Notes: generated by a model from the sequence alone, not told the origin. 64,000 nt of DNA from Sphingomonas jinjuensis (GCF_014197105.1 NZ_JACIEV010000001.1:496001-560000), one strand, 5' to 3'; shown: positions 35,076 to 45,102, counted from the first letter of the stretch. Numbers and translations are program-made.

Positions 35076-35690
35076 TTAGCGCGAATAGAACTCGACGACG
35101 AGGTTCGGCTCCATCTTCACCGGATACGGCACTTCGTCGAGCGTCGGCACGCGGGTGAAGGTGATCTTGGCATTGCCGTCGGGCGCGACATAGTCGGGGA
35201 TCTCACGCTCGGCGAGGTTCTGCGCCTCGAGCACGAGCGCCATTTCCTTCGCCTTCGAACCCAGCGTGATCTCGTCGCCGACGAAGCAGCGGCGCGACGC
35301 GATGTTGCACTTCACGCCATTGACGCGGATGTGGCCGTGGCTGACCAGCTGGCGCGCGGCGAAGATCGTCGGCGCGAACTTGGCGCGATAGACGATCATG
35401 TCGAGGCGCTGCTCGAGCAGGCCGATCAGGTTCTGCGAGGTATCGCCCTTCATCCGGGCGGCCTCCTGATAGCACTGCTTGAACTGCTTCTCGGTGACGT
35501 CGCCGTAATAGCCCTTCAGCTTCTGCTTGGCGCGCAGCTGAATGCCGAAGTCCGACACCTTGCCCTTGCGGCGCTGGCCATGTTGGCCGGGACCGTACTC
35601 ACGCTTGTTGACCGGGCTCTTCGGGCGACCCCAGATGTTTTCGCCCATCCGGCGGTCGAGCTTGTGCTTGGCGCTGGAGCGCTTCGACAT
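35076..35690 (-). CDS. rpsD: 30S ribosomal protein S4
   Basis: A 204-residue primary 16S rRNA-binding protein that nucleates 30S assembly. [34 protein letters not shown] and the S4 RNA-binding core with [31 protein letters not shown] (core [13 protein letters not shown]) are diagnostic, ending in VEFYSR. As in other alphaproteobacteria it stands alone, outside the alpha operon. AGGA lies close to the ATG, and a good terminator follows. Confidence 0.98.
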   Translation of the reverse strand: MSKRSSAKHKLDRRMGENIWGRPKSPVNKREYGPGQHGQRRKGKVSDFGIQLRAKQKLKGYYGDVTEKQFKQCYQEAARMKGDTSQNLIGLLEQRLDMIVYRAKFAPTIFAARQLVSHGHIRVNGVKCNIASRRCFVGDEITLGSKAKEMALVLEAQNLAEREIPDYVAPDGNAKITFTRVPTLDEVPYPVKMEPNLVVEFYSR

Positions 35691-35884
35691 TCCTATATTC
35701 CTTGCAACTAGTAACGACGTTGTTCCCGGTATCGCTCTGCTGGCTCACAAAAGAGGGCAGGGCCGCCGCTTCACCGGGATGCGGGGCCGATTGCGAAGGC
35801 GCGCGCCTAGCTGGCGGTCAGGCCCGAGTCAAGGATTGGGTGGAAAGTTGGCCTGTCGCGCAACCGCCGCTAAAGGCGTCGCCC

Positions 35885-36187
35885 ATGACGACAATCCTTG
35901 CCGGCCCCGATTGCACGACCATGGCCGAGGTGCGCGCGGGCGTCGACCAGGTCGACCGCGAGCTGGTGACGCTGCTCGCTCGCCGGTTTGCTTATATGGA
36001 TGCAGCGGCGCGGATCAAACCGGTGCGCGGGGCGGTTCGCGACGAGGATCGCAAGGCGCAGGTGATCGCCAACGCGCAGGCGGCGGCCGAGGCGGCTGGG
36101 CTGCCCGGCGATGCCATCGCGGCGCTGTGGGAGCAGCTGGTCGAAACGTCGATCGCCTACGAGCTGGCGGCGTTCGACCGGCGCTAA
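35885..36187 (+). CDS. Chorismate mutase (AroQ type, PchB-like)
   Basis: A 100-residue all-helical enzyme turning chorismate into prephenate for Phe/Tyr synthesis. The first helix VDQVDRELVTLLARRFAYMDAAARIKP (core LVTLLARRFAYMDAA) holds the active-site Arg and Lys, and WEQLVETSIAYE forms the last. The arrangement matches PchB-like stand-alone mutases, some of which also have isochorismate-pyruvate lyase activity. The ATG at 35885 begins the domain; the frame upstream is not homologous. A palindromic repeat follows the stop. Confidence 0.88.
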   Translation: MTTILAGPDCTTMAEVRAGVDQVDRELVTLLARRFAYMDAAARIKPVRGAVRDEDRKAQVIANAQAAAEAAGLPGDAIAALWEQLVETSIAYELAAFDRR

Positions 36188-36196
36188 ATGTCCTTC

Positions 36197-36330
36197 GATC
36201 CTCCCCCGCAAGGGGGAGGTGGCAGCGCGTAAGTGCTGACGAAGGGGGCGGTTGGCGACGAACGCGAGGGTGGGCAACCTCCCCCTCCGTCACGCCTTCG
36301 GCGCGCCACCTCCCCCTGGCGGGGGAGGAT
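36197..36330. repeat. Intergenic repeat, CCTCCCCCGC...GGCGGGGGAGG type
   Basis: GATCCTCCCCCGCAAGGGGGAGGTGGC and GCCACCTCCCCCTGGCGGGGGAGGAT are inverted arms around an inner pair. It lies between the convergent chorismate mutase and methyltransferase-fusion genes and may end both transcripts. Confidence 0.8.
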
Positions 36331-36341
36331 TTCGTGGCCAG

Positions 36342-37436
36342 CTATTTCGGCTTCTTCGCGCCATCGAGCGCCGACAGGACGCCGCGCATCGTCCGCACCT
36401 CCTGCGACGACCAGCCCGGCTTCGTCAGCAGCGTACGCAGCGTGCGGCGGTTGGCGGGAACGCGATCGGGCGGGAAGTAATAGTTGGCGCGCTCCAGCAT
36501 CGCATCGAGCTGGCCGATCATGCCCTCCAGTTCTTCGTGCGGGGCGGGCGGATCGATCTCGACCTCGGGCGGGGAGGCAAGGCTCTCGCCTTTCGACCAC
36601 TCGTACGCCAGCAGGATCACCGCCTGGGCGAGGTTGAGGCTGCCGAATTCGGGATTGATCGGCACGGTGACGATGGTGCGGGCGAGCGCGACGTCGTCGG
36701 TCTCCAGCCCCGATCGCTCCGGCCCGAACAGCAGGGCCGAGCGGCCCGGTCCGGCATGGATCGCGCGCGCCGCTTGCTCGGGCGTGACCACGGGCTTGGT
36801 CACGCCGCGCTTGCGCACCGTGGTGGCATAGACGTGCGCACAGTCGGCGACCGCATCGGCGACGCTGTCGAATAGCTGCGCGTCGGCGAGGACCCGGTCC
36901 GCGCCCGACGAGGCGGGGCCGGCGGCGGGGTTGGGCCAGCCGTCACGGGGCGAGACGAGACGCATCTCGGTAAGCCCGAAATTGAGCATCGCGCGGGCGG
37001 CCTTGCCGATGTTTTCCGCGAGTTGGGGGCGGACGAGGACGATGATGGGGGGAGGAGCATCGGGCTGTGCTTCGACTTCGCTCAGCACGAACGGGGAGGG
37101 GGAAGCGGGTTCATTCCCCTCCTCCGTTCGCCCTGAGCGAAGTCGAAGGGCACGTTCGGACGGTGGGATGGCGGCCTCATGCAACGCATCCCAATCGCCT
37201 GCGATCAGCGCTTCCTTCTTGGCCCTGGTCCAACCCTTGATCCGGCGCTCGGCTTCCAGCGCCTCGATCCGGGACGGAAAATCCTGCGACCACACCAGCG
37301 TGACCGGACGGCGACGCTGCGTGTAGCCCTCGATCTGGCCGCTGTCGTGCTGGCCGATACGCTGTTCGAGATTGTCGGTGTGCCCGGCATAGTAGCTGCC
37401 GTCGGCGCAGCGGAGGATGTAGGTCCAGAAAGTCAT
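36342..37436 (-). CDS. GIY-YIG nuclease / SpoU-TrmJ-type RNA methyltransferase fusion
   Basis: A continuous 364-residue frame with two unrelated domains. Residues 1-80 form a UvrC-like GIY-YIG nuclease (TYILRCADGSYYAGHTDN, then RIEALEAERRIKGW). Residues about 130-364 form a SPOUT methyltransferase of the TrmJ/TrmH type (IIVLVRPQLAENIGKAARAM, SALLFGPERSGLETDD, INPEFGSLNLAQAV), which 2'-O-methylates tRNA or rRNA. The linker, about residues 96-122, is the translation of an inverted intergenic repeat (37070-37150), so two once-separate genes seem to have been joined. A GTG within the linker (FVLSEVEA) could still start the methyltransferase alone. Confidence 0.85.
   Translation of the reverse strand: MTFWTYILRCADGSYYAGHTDNLEQRIGQHDSGQIEGYTQRRRPVTLVWSQDFPSRIEALEAERRIKGWTRAKKEALIAGDWDALHEAAIPPSERALRLRSGRTEEGNEPASPSPFVLSEVEAQPDAPPPIIVLVRPQLAENIGKAARAMLNFGLTEMRLVSPRDGWPNPAAGPASSGADRVLADAQLFDSVADAVADCAHVYATTVRKRGVTKPVVTPEQAARAIHAGPGRSALLFGPERSGLETDDVALARTIVTVPINPEFGSLNLAQAVILLAYEWSKGESLASPPEVEIDPPAPHEELEGMIGQLDAMLERANYYFPPDRVPANRRTLRTLLTKPGWSSQEVRTMRGVLSALDGAKKPK
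37070..37150. repeat. CTTCGACTTCGCTCAG repeat pair inside coding sequence
   Basis: CTTCGACTTCGCTCAGCACGAACGG (37070) faces CCGTTCGCCCTGAGCGAAGTCGAAGG (ending 37149) as inverted arms. The pair encodes the linker of the fusion protein. A lone copy of the arm lies at 37450-37475, just upstream of the fusion's ATG, and a variant at 41087. Confidence 0.85.
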
Positions 37437-37449
37437 GGCGTCGGGCTAT

Positions 37450-37475
37450 GCCCTTCGACTTCGCTCAGGGCGACC
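37450..37475. repeat. Single CCTTCGACTTCGCTCAGGGCGA repeat arm
   Basis: One arm of the same repeat family as the pair inside the fusion gene, located 14 bases upstream of its start codon and between it and nrdR. Confidence 0.75.
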
Positions 37476-37505
37476 GGATTTTCGAATTGACGGAGGAGGT
37501 CCACC

Positions 37506-37967
37506 TTACCCCCGCCCCGCGTCCTCCACGCTACCCGCGAATTCCTCGAAGTCCTTCGCTTCGCTGAAGTCGCGATAGACGCTGGCGAAGCGGATATAGG
37601 CGACCGAATCGAGGCCCTTCAGCCCCTCCATCACCATCTCCCCGATCCGCTTCGACGATACCTCGCTGTCGCCCTGGGTTTCGAGTTGCCGTTGGATGCC
37701 CGACACCAGCTTCTCGATCCGGCCCGGTTCGATCGGACGCTTGCGGGTGGCGATCGAAACGGAGCGGAGCAGCTTGTCGCGGTCGAACGCCTCCCGGCGT
37801 CCTTCGGCCTTGGTGACGAACAGGTCGCGCAGCTGGATGCGCTCGAACGTCGTGAAGCGCGCGGCGCAGCCCTCGCACTGACGCCGACGACGGATCGCCG
37901 CCCCATCGTCGGTGGGGCGGCTATCCTTGACCTGGCTATCCTCGTGTCCGCAGAACGGGCAACGCAT
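37506..37967 (-). CDS. nrdR: Transcriptional repressor NrdR
   Basis: A 153-residue zinc-finger/ATP-cone protein that senses ATP/dATP and represses ribonucleotide reductase genes. Zinc ligands are C3, C6, C31 and C34 ([20 protein letters not shown]). The ATP-cone contains [20 protein letters not shown], and the end [14 protein letters not shown] is typical. The ATG at 37967 overlaps the upstream small gene's TGA by one base, and glyA, rpiB and that gene lie upstream on the same strand, a folate/nucleotide-flavoured cluster. Confidence 0.96.
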   Translation of the reverse strand: MRCPFCGHEDSQVKDSRPTDDGAAIRRRRQCEGCAARFTTFERIQLRDLFVTKAEGRREAFDRDKLLRSVSIATRKRPIEPGRIEKLVSGIQRQLETQGDSEVSSKRIGEMVMEGLKGLDSVAYIRFASVYRDFSEAKDFEEFAGSVEDAGRG

Positions 37968-38158
37968 CAGCGGTTCTTGGTGCCTTTCCAGTAGGCATAG
38001 CCGGCGCCGGCGATCGCGCCGAACACCGGGCCGACGATCGGCACCGGGATCGCGACCACCGCGCCGAGCGCCGACCATTTGGCCATGCTCTTGCCCAGGC
38101 CGGGCGTGCTCTTGATCGTGCTCTGGACGCCGCGGGCCTTGCTGTCGAAATCGCTCAT
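37967..38158 (-). CDS. Small hydrophobic protein of unknown function
   Basis: A 63-residue protein with a polar N-terminus ([20 protein letters not shown]) and a Gly/Ala/Pro-rich hydrophobic C-terminal half ([25 protein letters not shown]) ending in KGTKNR, probably membrane-associated. It sits between glyA and nrdR and overlaps the nrdR ATG by one base, so it is likely translated with it. I cannot assign a function. Confidence 0.75.
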   Translation of the reverse strand: MSDFDSKARGVQSTIKSTPGLGKSMAKWSALGAVVAIPVPIVGPVFGAIAGAGYAYWKGTKNR

Positions 38159-38168
38159 GTCGGTTCCC

Positions 38169-39476
38169 TTACTGATAGATCGGGAACCGAGCGCACAAGG
38201 CGGCGACACGTTCCCTGACGTTCGCCTCTACCTGCGCATCGCCCGCCTCACCGTTCTTGGCGAGGCCGTCGAGGACGTCGGCGACCATGTTGCCGATCTC
38301 GCGGAATTCGGCGGTGCCGAAGCCGCGAGTGGTGCCCGCCGGAGTGCCGACGCGGATGCCGCTGGTCTTGACCGGGGGCAGCGGATCGTTGGGGATGCCG
38401 TTCTTGTTGCAGGTGATGCCGGCACGCTCCAGTGCCTCGTCGGCATCGCGGCCGGTGACGCCGAGCGGCGTCAGGTCGACCAGCGCCAGGTGGGTATCGG
38501 TGCCGCCCGAGACGATGTTCGAGCCGCGCTCCTTCAGCGTCGCCGCCAGCACCTTGGCGTTCTCGACCACCGCGGCGATGTAGCTCTTGTAGCCGGGCTG
38601 CAGCGCCTCGCCGAACGCCACCGCCTTAGCGGCGACGACGTGCATCAGCGGCCCGCCCTGAAGGCCGGGGAAGACCGCCGAGTTGATCTTCTTGGCGATT
38701 CCCTCGTCGTCGGTCATCACCATGCCGCCGCGGGGCCCACGCAGCGTCTTGTGCGTGGTGGTCGTCACGACATGCGCGTGGCCGAACGGCGTCGGGTGGA
38801 GCCCGGCGGCGACGATGCCCGCGAAGTGCGCCATATCGACCATGAAATAGGCGCCGACCGCATCGGCGATTGCGCGGAAGCGGGCGAAGTCGATCTGGCG
38901 GGGGTAGGCGGAGCCGCCGGCGATGATGAGCTTGGGCTGGCGCTCGCGGGCCAAGGCTTCGACCTGGTCATAGTCGATCAGGTGGGTGTCGGAGGTGACG
39001 CCATATTGGACCGCGTCGAACCACTTGCCGCTCATCGCCGCGCGCGCGCCGTGGGTGAGGTGGCCGCCGGCGTCGAGGCTCATGCCCATGATCGTCTCGC
39101 CCGGCTTGACCAGCGCGAGCATCACCGCGCCGTTCGCCTGCGCGCCCGAGTGCGGCTGGACGTTGGCATAGCCGCAGCCGAACAGCTGCTTGGCGCGATC
39201 GATCGCCAGCGTCTCGACCTCGTCCGACGGCGCGCAGCCCTGGTAATAGCGCTTGCCGGGATAGCCCTCGGCATATTTGTTGGTGAAGACCGAGCCCTGC
39301 GCCTCGAGCACCGCACGCGATACGATATTCTCGCTGGCGATCAGCTCGATCTGGGTCTGCTCGCGCTTCAGCTCATGACCGATCGCCGCGGCGATCGCGG
39401 GATCGACCGCGGCGAGGTCGCTGGTGAAGAAGCCGTCGGGCGTGGTGTCGACGATGCTGCTCGGCTGGGTGCTCAT
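38169..39476 (-). CDS. glyA: Serine hydroxymethyltransferase
   Basis: A 435-residue PLP enzyme interconverting serine and glycine with tetrahydrofolate. [35 protein letters not shown] and the PLP lysine motif [14 protein letters not shown] are diagnostic. The frame is open for 350 further codons upstream, but the ATG at 39476, preceded by GGAGGAACGC and overlapping the rpiB stop (ATGA), is the real start. It forms an rpiB-glyA-small protein-nrdR row. Confidence 0.97.
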   Translation of the reverse strand: MSTQPSSIVDTTPDGFFTSDLAAVDPAIAAAIGHELKREQTQIELIASENIVSRAVLEAQGSVFTNKYAEGYPGKRYYQGCAPSDEVETLAIDRAKQLFGCGYANVQPHSGAQANGAVMLALVKPGETIMGMSLDAGGHLTHGARAAMSGKWFDAVQYGVTSDTHLIDYDQVEALARERQPKLIIAGGSAYPRQIDFARFRAIADAVGAYFMVDMAHFAGIVAAGLHPTPFGHAHVVTTTTHKTLRGPRGGMVMTDDEGIAKKINSAVFPGLQGGPLMHVVAAKAVAFGEALQPGYKSYIAAVVENAKVLAATLKERGSNIVSGGTDTHLALVDLTPLGVTGRDADEALERAGITCNKNGIPNDPLPPVKTSGIRVGTPAGTTRGFGTAEFREIGNMVADVLDGLAKNGEAGDAQVEANVRERVAALCARFPIYQ

Positions 39477-39955
39477 GCGCGTTCCTCCGTGAAAGGCGCG
39501 TCGCTCTCGGGCGAAGCCGCGACGCGCGGCGCTGAGAGCATGTCGACGCGATGCTGGTGACGACCGCCTTCGAAATCGGCGGCGAGAAAGGCTTCGAGGC
39601 AAGCGACCGCCATCGTCTCGCCGATCAGGCGCGCGCCCATCGCGATGGCGTTGGCGTCGTTGTGGCTGCGCGCGAGGCGGGCGGACAAAGGCTCCGACAC
39701 CTGCGCGCAGCGGCAGGCGGGATGGCGGTTGGCGGCGATGGCGATGCCGATGCCCGAGCCGCACAGCGCGACGCCGCGTTCCGCGCGACCGTCGGCGAGC
39801 GCTTCGGCGATGGCGAAGCCATAGTCGGGATAGTCGACGCTGGCCGACGAGTTGGTGCCGAGATCGAGGACGTCGTGACCGGCCTGTTCCAGCCACGCGA
39901 CCAGCACGGTCTTCAGCGGCATGGCGGCATGATCGGCGGCGATGGCGACGCGCAT
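39473..39955 (-). CDS. rpiB: Ribose-5-phosphate isomerase B
   Basis: A 160-residue pentose-phosphate enzyme interconverting ribose 5-phosphate and ribulose 5-phosphate. [27 protein letters not shown] and [20 protein letters not shown], with the active-site Cys in ALCGSG, match the RpiB/LacAB family. [12 protein letters not shown] is also conserved. It is the first gene of the row with glyA, which starts within its stop codon. Confidence 0.95.
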   Translation of the reverse strand: MRVAIAADHAAMPLKTVLVAWLEQAGHDVLDLGTNSSASVDYPDYGFAIAEALADGRAERGVALCGSGIGIAIAANRHPACRCAQVSEPLSARLARSHNDANAIAMGARLIGETMAVACLEAFLAADFEGGRHQHRVDMLSAPRVAASPESDAPFTEERA

Positions 39956-40058
39956 GATGGCTCCTGTCTCGGGATGCTCGCGCCTTTAGCGCCCCGATGC
40001 GGCGATGGCCACCCGAGAACGCTTGGGTGGCGAGACAAGCGATGATAGCGTTCGCGCC

Positions 40059-40616
40059 ATGAACAGACCGGCCAGGATCGACACCGACCCAGCGCAGCCG
40101 TCGCCGTGGTTCACCGCCGGGGAGTTCTTGCGCATGCGCGACGCCGGGGCATTCGCCGGCATGCGGGTCGAACTGGTCGAGGGGGAAATCGTCAAGATGA
40201 TGCCGGCGTATCTCGCGCATGGCGAGGCCAATCTGACGCTGGCGGCCCGGCTGCTCGCCGCCGTGGGCCAGGCGGGCGTGATCGGCACCGATGTGCTGAT
40301 CGCCGTTTCCGACAAGACGATGCGGGCGGCGGATATTGTCGTCGCGGCGCAAGGCGCCCCGCGCAACAAGGCATTGTCGGCGAACGACGTGATGCTGGTC
40401 GTGGAGATCGCCGACTCGACGCTCGCGGAGGATCTGGGGGCGAAGCTTGCCGATTATGCCTCGGCCGGCATCGCGCATTATTGGGTCGTCGACCTGAAGG
40501 GTCAGATCATCCAGTGCATGAGGGCACCGCACGACGGCGGCTATGATGATCGGGTGGTCGTCCGCTTCGGCGAGGAGCTGACGCTGCCCGACGGTCGACG
40601 GATCGTCGGGCTGTGA
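40059..40616 (+). CDS. Uma2 family (PD-(D/E)XK fold) putative nuclease
   Basis: A 185-residue DUF820/Uma2 protein with restriction-endonuclease-like fold. Conserved blocks are [15 protein letters not shown] (E), [12 protein letters not shown] (D), and [35 protein letters not shown] (core VEIADST...[10 protein letters not shown]), giving the D-ExD/K-like set. Biochemical function of the family is poorly known. The ATG at 40059 was chosen; its stop overlaps the GTG of the next gene. Confidence 0.88.
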   Translation: MNRPARIDTDPAQPSPWFTAGEFLRMRDAGAFAGMRVELVEGEIVKMMPAYLAHGEANLTLAARLLAAVGQAGVIGTDVLIAVSDKTMRAADIVVAAQGAPRNKALSANDVMLVVEIADSTLAEDLGAKLADYASAGIAHYWVVDLKGQIIQCMRAPHDGGYDDRVVVRFGEELTLPDGRRIVGL

Positions 40617-41062
40617 CGAGCCGCGTCGCGCCCGAGGCCCGGCTGCTCGGCTATGCCGGGCTGCTGCCGCAGATCGCCGCCGTCGTCATGCTGGCGGGGG
40701 CGAGCCCGGTCGTCGGCCGGCTGGGGGCGATGCTGGCGTTCGGCTATGGTGCGCTGATCCTGAGCTTTCTCGGCGGCATCTGGTGGGGCTTCGCGGTCAA
40801 GCGCGAGGGCGGGCAGACGCCGCTGCTGGTCGTGGCGGTGCTGCCGTCGCTGGTGGCGCTGGCGCTCGGCATCGCAGCGACGGTGCGGGGCGACATGGGG
40901 CGAAGCCTGGTCGGACTGGGGCTGGCGATCCTGCTGACGCTGATGGTCGAGCGGCGGCTGGTCGCGAGCGGCGAGGCGCCGAACGGGTGGATGGCGCTGA
41001 GGGTGCCGCTGTCGGTGGGGCTGGGGGTGCTGACGATCGTGGCGGGGGTGCTGGCCTGGTGA
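40613..41062 (+). CDS. DUF3429 integral membrane protein
   Basis: A 149-residue protein with about four to five hydrophobic segments and the typical block [20 protein letters not shown] of the DUF3429 family, of unknown function. The GTG at 40613 overlaps the Uma2 gene's TGA, so the two are probably co-translated, though no joint role is known. Confidence 0.87.
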   Translation: MTSRVAPEARLLGYAGLLPQIAAVVMLAGASPVVGRLGAMLAFGYGALILSFLGGIWWGFAVKREGGQTPLLVVAVLPSLVALALGIAATVRGDMGRSLVGLGLAILLTLMVERRLVASGEAPNGWMALRVPLSVGLGVLTIVAGVLAW

Positions 41063-41086
41063 GGTGAGCGCGTCGCTTGCGGCGCG

Positions 41087-41208
41087 CCCTTCGACAGGCT
41101 CAGGGCGAACGGGGAGAAGAGTGGCCGCCCGGAATCGTCATCCTGAACGCATTTCAGGATCTCGTCGTGAGACTCACTATGAGATGCCGAAACGAGTTCG
41201 GCATGACG
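41087..41208. repeat. CCCTTCGACAGGCTCAGGGCGAACGG arm plus CGTCATCCTGAAC element
   Basis: A variant arm of the CTTCGAC repeat (41087-41113) is followed by CGTCATCCTGAACGCATTTCAGGATC / GATGCCGAAACGAGTTCGGCATGACG (41136-41208). They lie between the convergent DUF3429 and hemA genes. Confidence 0.75.
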
Positions 41209-41224
41209 GGTTTGTGGCGAAGAC

Positions 41225-42469
41225 TCAGGCCGCCTTCTTCAATTCCAGCCGGCCCCAGATCTCGACCAGCGCGTCGGTCAGCTCGCGCATCATCGCCTCG
41301 TCATGCGCGGGGCCGGGGGTGAAGCGCAGCCGCTCGGTGCCGCGGGGGACGGTGGGGTAATTGATCGGCTGGACGTAGATGCCGTATTCGGCGAGCAGCA
41401 CGTCGCTGATCTTCTTGGCCTTCACCGGATCGCCGACCATCAGCGGGACGATATGCGTCTCGCCCTGCATCACCGGCAGCCCCGCGTCGGCGAGCATCGC
41501 CTTCATCCGCGCGGCCGCCGCCTGCTGGCCATCGCGCTCGACGCTCGACGACTTGAGGTGGCGGACGCTTGCGAGCACGCCGGCGACGAGCACTGGCGAC
41601 AGCGAGGTGGTGAAGATGAAGCCAGGCGCATAGCTGCGGATGACGTCGATGATCGTCTGGTCGGCGGCGACATAGCCGCCCATCACGCCGAACGCCTTGC
41701 CCAGCGTGCCCTCGATGATCGTCAGTCGATGCGCGACATCCTCACGCTCCGAAATACCGCCGCCGCGCGGGCCGTACATCCCGACGGCATGGACTTCGTC
41801 GAGATAGGTCAGCGCGTTATACTTGTCGGCAAGGTCGCAGATCGCGGCGATCGGGGCGATGTCGCCCTCCATCGAATAGACGCTTTCGAACGCGATCAGC
41901 TTGGGCATCGCGGGATCGTCGGCAGCGAGCAGTTCTTCGAGGTGCGCGAGATCATTGTGGCGGAACACGCGCTTCTCGCAGCCCGCGTTGCGGATTCCCG
42001 CGATCATCGAGGCGTGGTTGAGCTCGTCCGAATAGATGATGCAGCCCGGCAGGATCTTGGCGACGGTCGACAGCGTCGCCTCGTTCGAGACATAGCCGCT
42101 GGTGAAGAGCAGCGCGCCCTCCTTGCCGTGCAGGTCGGCGAGCTCGGCCTCGAGGTCGACGTGATAATGGGTGTTGCCGCCGATGTTGCGGGTGCCGCCC
42201 GACCCGGCGCCGACGTCGTGAAGCGCCTCTTCCATCGCGGCGATGACCTTGGGATGCTGTCCCATCGCGAGATAGTCGTTCGAGCACCAGACGGTGACCG
42301 GCTTGGGCCCGTTATGCCCAGCGAAGCAGCGCGCGTTGGGGAAGGCGCCCTTGTTGCGCAGGATGTCGATGAAGACGCGGTAGCGCCCCTCGGCATGCAG
42401 GCGGTCGATCGCCTGGGTGAACACCCGCGAATAGTCGACGCGCGCGGAGTCGCTGGCCTCGATGGTCAT
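41225..42469 (-). CDS. hemA: 5-aminolevulinate synthase
   Basis: A 414-residue PLP enzyme condensing glycine and succinyl-CoA into 5-aminolevulinate, the alphaproteobacterial route into heme. [49 protein letters not shown] and the PLP lysine in [14 protein letters not shown] are all typical. The ATG at 42469 gives the normal N-terminus. It lies 66 bases downstream of murI on the same strand. Confidence 0.97.
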   Translation of the reverse strand: MTIEASDSARVDYSRVFTQAIDRLHAEGRYRVFIDILRNKGAFPNARCFAGHNGPKPVTVWCSNDYLAMGQHPKVIAAMEEALHDVGAGSGGTRNIGGNTHYHVDLEAELADLHGKEGALLFTSGYVSNEATLSTVAKILPGCIIYSDELNHASMIAGIRNAGCEKRVFRHNDLAHLEELLAADDPAMPKLIAFESVYSMEGDIAPIAAICDLADKYNALTYLDEVHAVGMYGPRGGGISEREDVAHRLTIIEGTLGKAFGVMGGYVAADQTIIDVIRSYAPGFIFTTSLSPVLVAGVLASVRHLKSSSVERDGQQAAAARMKAMLADAGLPVMQGETHIVPLMVGDPVKAKKISDVLLAEYGIYVQPINYPTVPRGTERLRFTPGPAHDEAMMRELTDALVEIWGRLELKKAA

Positions 42470-42535
42470 GGACCGGTCCCTTACCTGTGTAATCGGCGGA
42501 TTTCCAGCGTGACCCATCGATCGCTGTGATCGAGG

Positions 42536-43330
42536 CTACAGCGCCTCGACCTGCGGGAAGCCGCGGGTCGCCAGCGTCGCTGCGATCGCCCGTTCACGGA
42601 TCCCGAGGCGGGTGAAGACGAGGCGGTGCTCCGGGTGCTCAGGCCACTCCTGCCCTTGCGTGAGATAGGCGACGCGGCGGGCGATGCCCTCGCCGCTGTC
42701 GATGAAGCGGAGGCCGGGCGGCGCGACGGCGATGAGGTCGCCCTCGATCAACGGAAAGTGGGTGCAGCTGTTGACGATGACGTCGATGCGGTCGCCGTCG
42801 GGCTGGTCGAGCAGCCGGTGCAGTTCGGTCGCGATGCGATCGCGATCGGGCGCGATGCCGGCCAGCACGCCCTCGGCGATCTCGACCAAGGCCGCCGATC
42901 CGTGACGCAGGACGATGCAGTCGGCGGCGAAACGGTGGGCGAGGTCGTCGACATAGGGCTGGCGCACCGTCGCCGACGTACCGAGGACGCCGATCACGCG
43001 GTTACGGCTAAGCGTTGCCGCCGGCTTGATCGCGGGAACGGTGCCGACCACCGGCACGTCTAGCGCGGCGCGTACCGCGGGGAGCGCGATCGTCGATGCG
43101 GTGTTGCACGCGATCACCACCAGTCGGGGGCGATAGCGCTCGACCAGCCGGCCGAGCAGTGCGGGTACACGCGCCGCGATGTCGGCCTCGCTCTTCGTGC
43201 CATAGGGAAAAGCCGCCGAATCGGCGACGTAGACCACCGGCGCGCGCGGCAGCAGCGCCTGCACCGGGGCGACGATCGACAGGCCGCCGACGCCCGAATC
43301 GAAGAACAATAGGGGCCGTGCGTCCATCAT
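42536..43330 (-). CDS. murI: Glutamate racemase
   Basis: A 264-residue cofactor-free racemase making D-glutamate for peptidoglycan. The two catalytic cysteines are in VIACNTAS and VNSCTHFP, with the N-terminal FFDSGVGGLS and YVADSAAFPYG also conserved. Two adjacent ATGs (43330 and 43327) are possible starts. It is divergent from plsY, with under 90 bases between them. Confidence 0.95.
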   Translation of the reverse strand: MMDARPLLFFDSGVGGLSIVAPVQALLPRAPVVYVADSAAFPYGTKSEADIAARVPALLGRLVERYRPRLVVIACNTASTIALPAVRAALDVPVVGTVPAIKPAATLSRNRVIGVLGTSATVRQPYVDDLAHRFAADCIVLRHGSAALVEIAEGVLAGIAPDRDRIATELHRLLDQPDGDRIDVIVNSCTHFPLIEGDLIAVAPPGLRFIDSGEGIARRVAYLTQGQEWPEHPEHRLVFTRLGIRERAIAATLATRGFPQVEAL

Positions 43331-43416
43331 GGCGCGGCTTAGCCGGCTTTGGTCCGGTCGCAAGCGGTTGGCGAGCCGCGAACAAGCCGTTATGAGGGGA
43401 AGGAAGGGGGAACAAG

Positions 43417-44022
43417 TTGCCAACCCAGATCCTGTGGATGGCGCCCGCGGCTGCGCTGCTGATCGGCTATCTGCTCGGTTCGATCCCGTTCGGGGTGATC
43501 CTGACGCGGGCGGCCGGCGCCGGCGACCTGCGCCAGATCGGCTCGGGCAACATCGGCGCGACCAATGTGCTGCGCACCGGGCGCAAGGGGCTGGCGGCGG
43601 CGACGCTGCTGCTCGATGCGCTCAAGGGCGCGGTAGCGATCTGGCTGGTGTCGCGGCTGTTCCCCGGCGACGAGCAGCTGGCGGCGGCCGGCGCCTTCAT
43701 CGGCCATTGCTTCCCGATCTGGCTGCGGTTCCGCGGCGGCAAGGGCGTCGCGACGCTGATGGGCATCGTGCTGGCGCTGTACTGGCCGATCGGGCTGGTC
43801 TTTGCCGCGGTATGGCTGGGGCTGCTGGCGACGGTGCGCATCTCGTCGGTCGCGGGGATGGCGGCGGCGGTGTCCGCGCCCGTCGCAGCGGCGGCATTCG
43901 GGCGGTTCGACCTCGTCGCGCTGCTCATCGGGCTGGCGCTGATCGTCGTGTGGAAACATGGCGCCAATATCGAACGGCTGCTCGCCGGCACCGAGCCCAA
44001 GGTCGGTCGCAAGGGTGAGTGA
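43417..44022 (+). CDS. plsY: Glycerol-3-phosphate 1-acyltransferase PlsY
   Basis: A 201-residue inner-membrane enzyme using acyl-phosphate to acylate glycerol 3-phosphate, the first step of phospholipid synthesis. GYLLGSIPFGVILTR, GSGNIGATNVLRTGRKG, HCFPIWLRFRGGKGVAT and a hydrophobic five-segment layout are typical. The TTG at 43417 is preceded by AAGGGGG at a six-base distance; an in-frame ATG at 43438 would remove seven residues. Its stop overlaps the dprA start by eight bases. Confidence 0.96.
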   Translation: MPTQILWMAPAAALLIGYLLGSIPFGVILTRAAGAGDLRQIGSGNIGATNVLRTGRKGLAAATLLLDALKGAVAIWLVSRLFPGDEQLAAAGAFIGHCFPIWLRFRGGKGVATLMGIVLALYWPIGLVFAAVWLGLLATVRISSVAGMAAAVSAPVAAAAFGRFDLVALLIGLALIVVWKHGANIERLLAGTEPKVGRKGE

Positions 44023-45088
44023 CGCGCTCGCGCGGCTGCGGCTGCTGCGCACGGCCGGAATCGGCCCGGTCACCTATCGCCAGCTGATCGGCCGCTTCGG
44101 CAGCGCGGCGGCGGCGATCGAGGCATTGCCGATGCTGGCGCGCCGCGGCGGGGGCGAGGCGCCGCGCGTCGCCGACCAGCGTATGGTCGAGCGCGAGATG
44201 GCGACGACCGAGCGGCTCGGCGCACGCTATCTGTTCCAGGGCGACGCCGATTACCCGCCGCTGCTCGCCGAATTGGCCGACGCCGCCGCCGCGGTGACGG
44301 TACGCGGCGATCTGGTGCTGGCGCGGCGGCCGTGCGTTGCGATGGTCGGCGCGCGCAACGCCTCGGCAGCTGCCTGCCGTTTCGCGCGCGGACTGGCGCA
44401 CGAGCTGGCGCGGGAGGGCGCGGTGGTGGTGTCTGGGCTGGCGCGCGGGATCGACACCGCGGCGCATGTCGGCGCGATGCCGGCGACGATCGGCGTGATC
44501 GCCAGCGGGATCGACGTCGTCTTTCCGCCCGAAAATGCCGAGCTACAGGAGCGGGTGGCGAGCGAAGGCCTGCTGATCGCCGAGCAACCGCCCGGCACCG
44601 AGCCGCGCGCGCGGCACTTTCCGTATCGCAACCGGATCATCGCCGGGCTGTCGCTCGGCACCGTCGTGGTCGAGGCCGCGCCGCGCTCCGGCTCGCTGAT
44701 TACGGCGCGGTTGGCGAACGAGGCGGGGCGCGAGGTGATGGCGGTGCCGGGCAGCCCGCTCGACCCGCGCGCGCAGGGGTGCAACCTGCTGATCCGCGAG
44801 GGTGCGACACTGGTCCAGAATGCCGCCGACGTGATGGAGCTGATCCGCCCGATCGATCCCAGGGCGGTACGTGCGCCGACATCGGGCTATACGCCACCGC
44901 CCGCCGACGAACCGAGCGATGCCGACCGCCGCGCCGTCGCCGCGCTGCTCGGCCCCGTACCGGTCGCGGTCGACGAACTGATCCGTCAATCGGGATTGGC
45001 GCCGGCCGCGGTGCAGCTGGTGCTGCTCGAGCTCGAATTGGCGGGCCGGCTCGATCGCCACGCGGGCGGCCGGGTGGCGTCGGCCTGA
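44015..45088 (+). CDS. dprA: DNA-processing protein DprA
   Basis: A 357-residue protein that loads RecA on incoming single-stranded DNA during transformation. The Rossmann-like core shows MVGARNASAAACRFA, SGLARGIDTAAH and FPYRNRIIAGLSLGTVVVEA, and the C-terminal winged-helix (DML1) segment covers VAVDELIRQSGLAPAAVQ. The GTG at 44015 overlaps the plsY stop. The plsY-dprA-topA order is common in alphaproteobacteria; here a PEP-CTERM gene on the other strand separates dprA from topA. Confidence 0.95.
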   Translation: MSDALARLRLLRTAGIGPVTYRQLIGRFGSAAAAIEALPMLARRGGGEAPRVADQRMVEREMATTERLGARYLFQGDADYPPLLAELADAAAAVTVRGDLVLARRPCVAMVGARNASAAACRFARGLAHELAREGAVVVSGLARGIDTAAHVGAMPATIGVIASGIDVVFPPENAELQERVASEGLLIAEQPPGTEPRARHFPYRNRIIAGLSLGTVVVEAAPRSGSLITARLANEAGREVMAVPGSPLDPRAQGCNLLIREGATLVQNAADVMELIRPIDPRAVRAPTSGYTPPPADEPSDADRRAVAALLGPVPVAVDELIRQSGLAPAAVQLVLLELELAGRLDRHAGGRVASA

Positions 45089-45102
45089 GCCCGAACGACA
45101 AA

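Noticed and set aside
39477..40532. Upstream extension of the glyA frame to 787 residues
   Set aside because: The extra residues are low-complexity, cross rpiB, and the ATG at 39476 has a strong ribosome site and an ATGA overlap.
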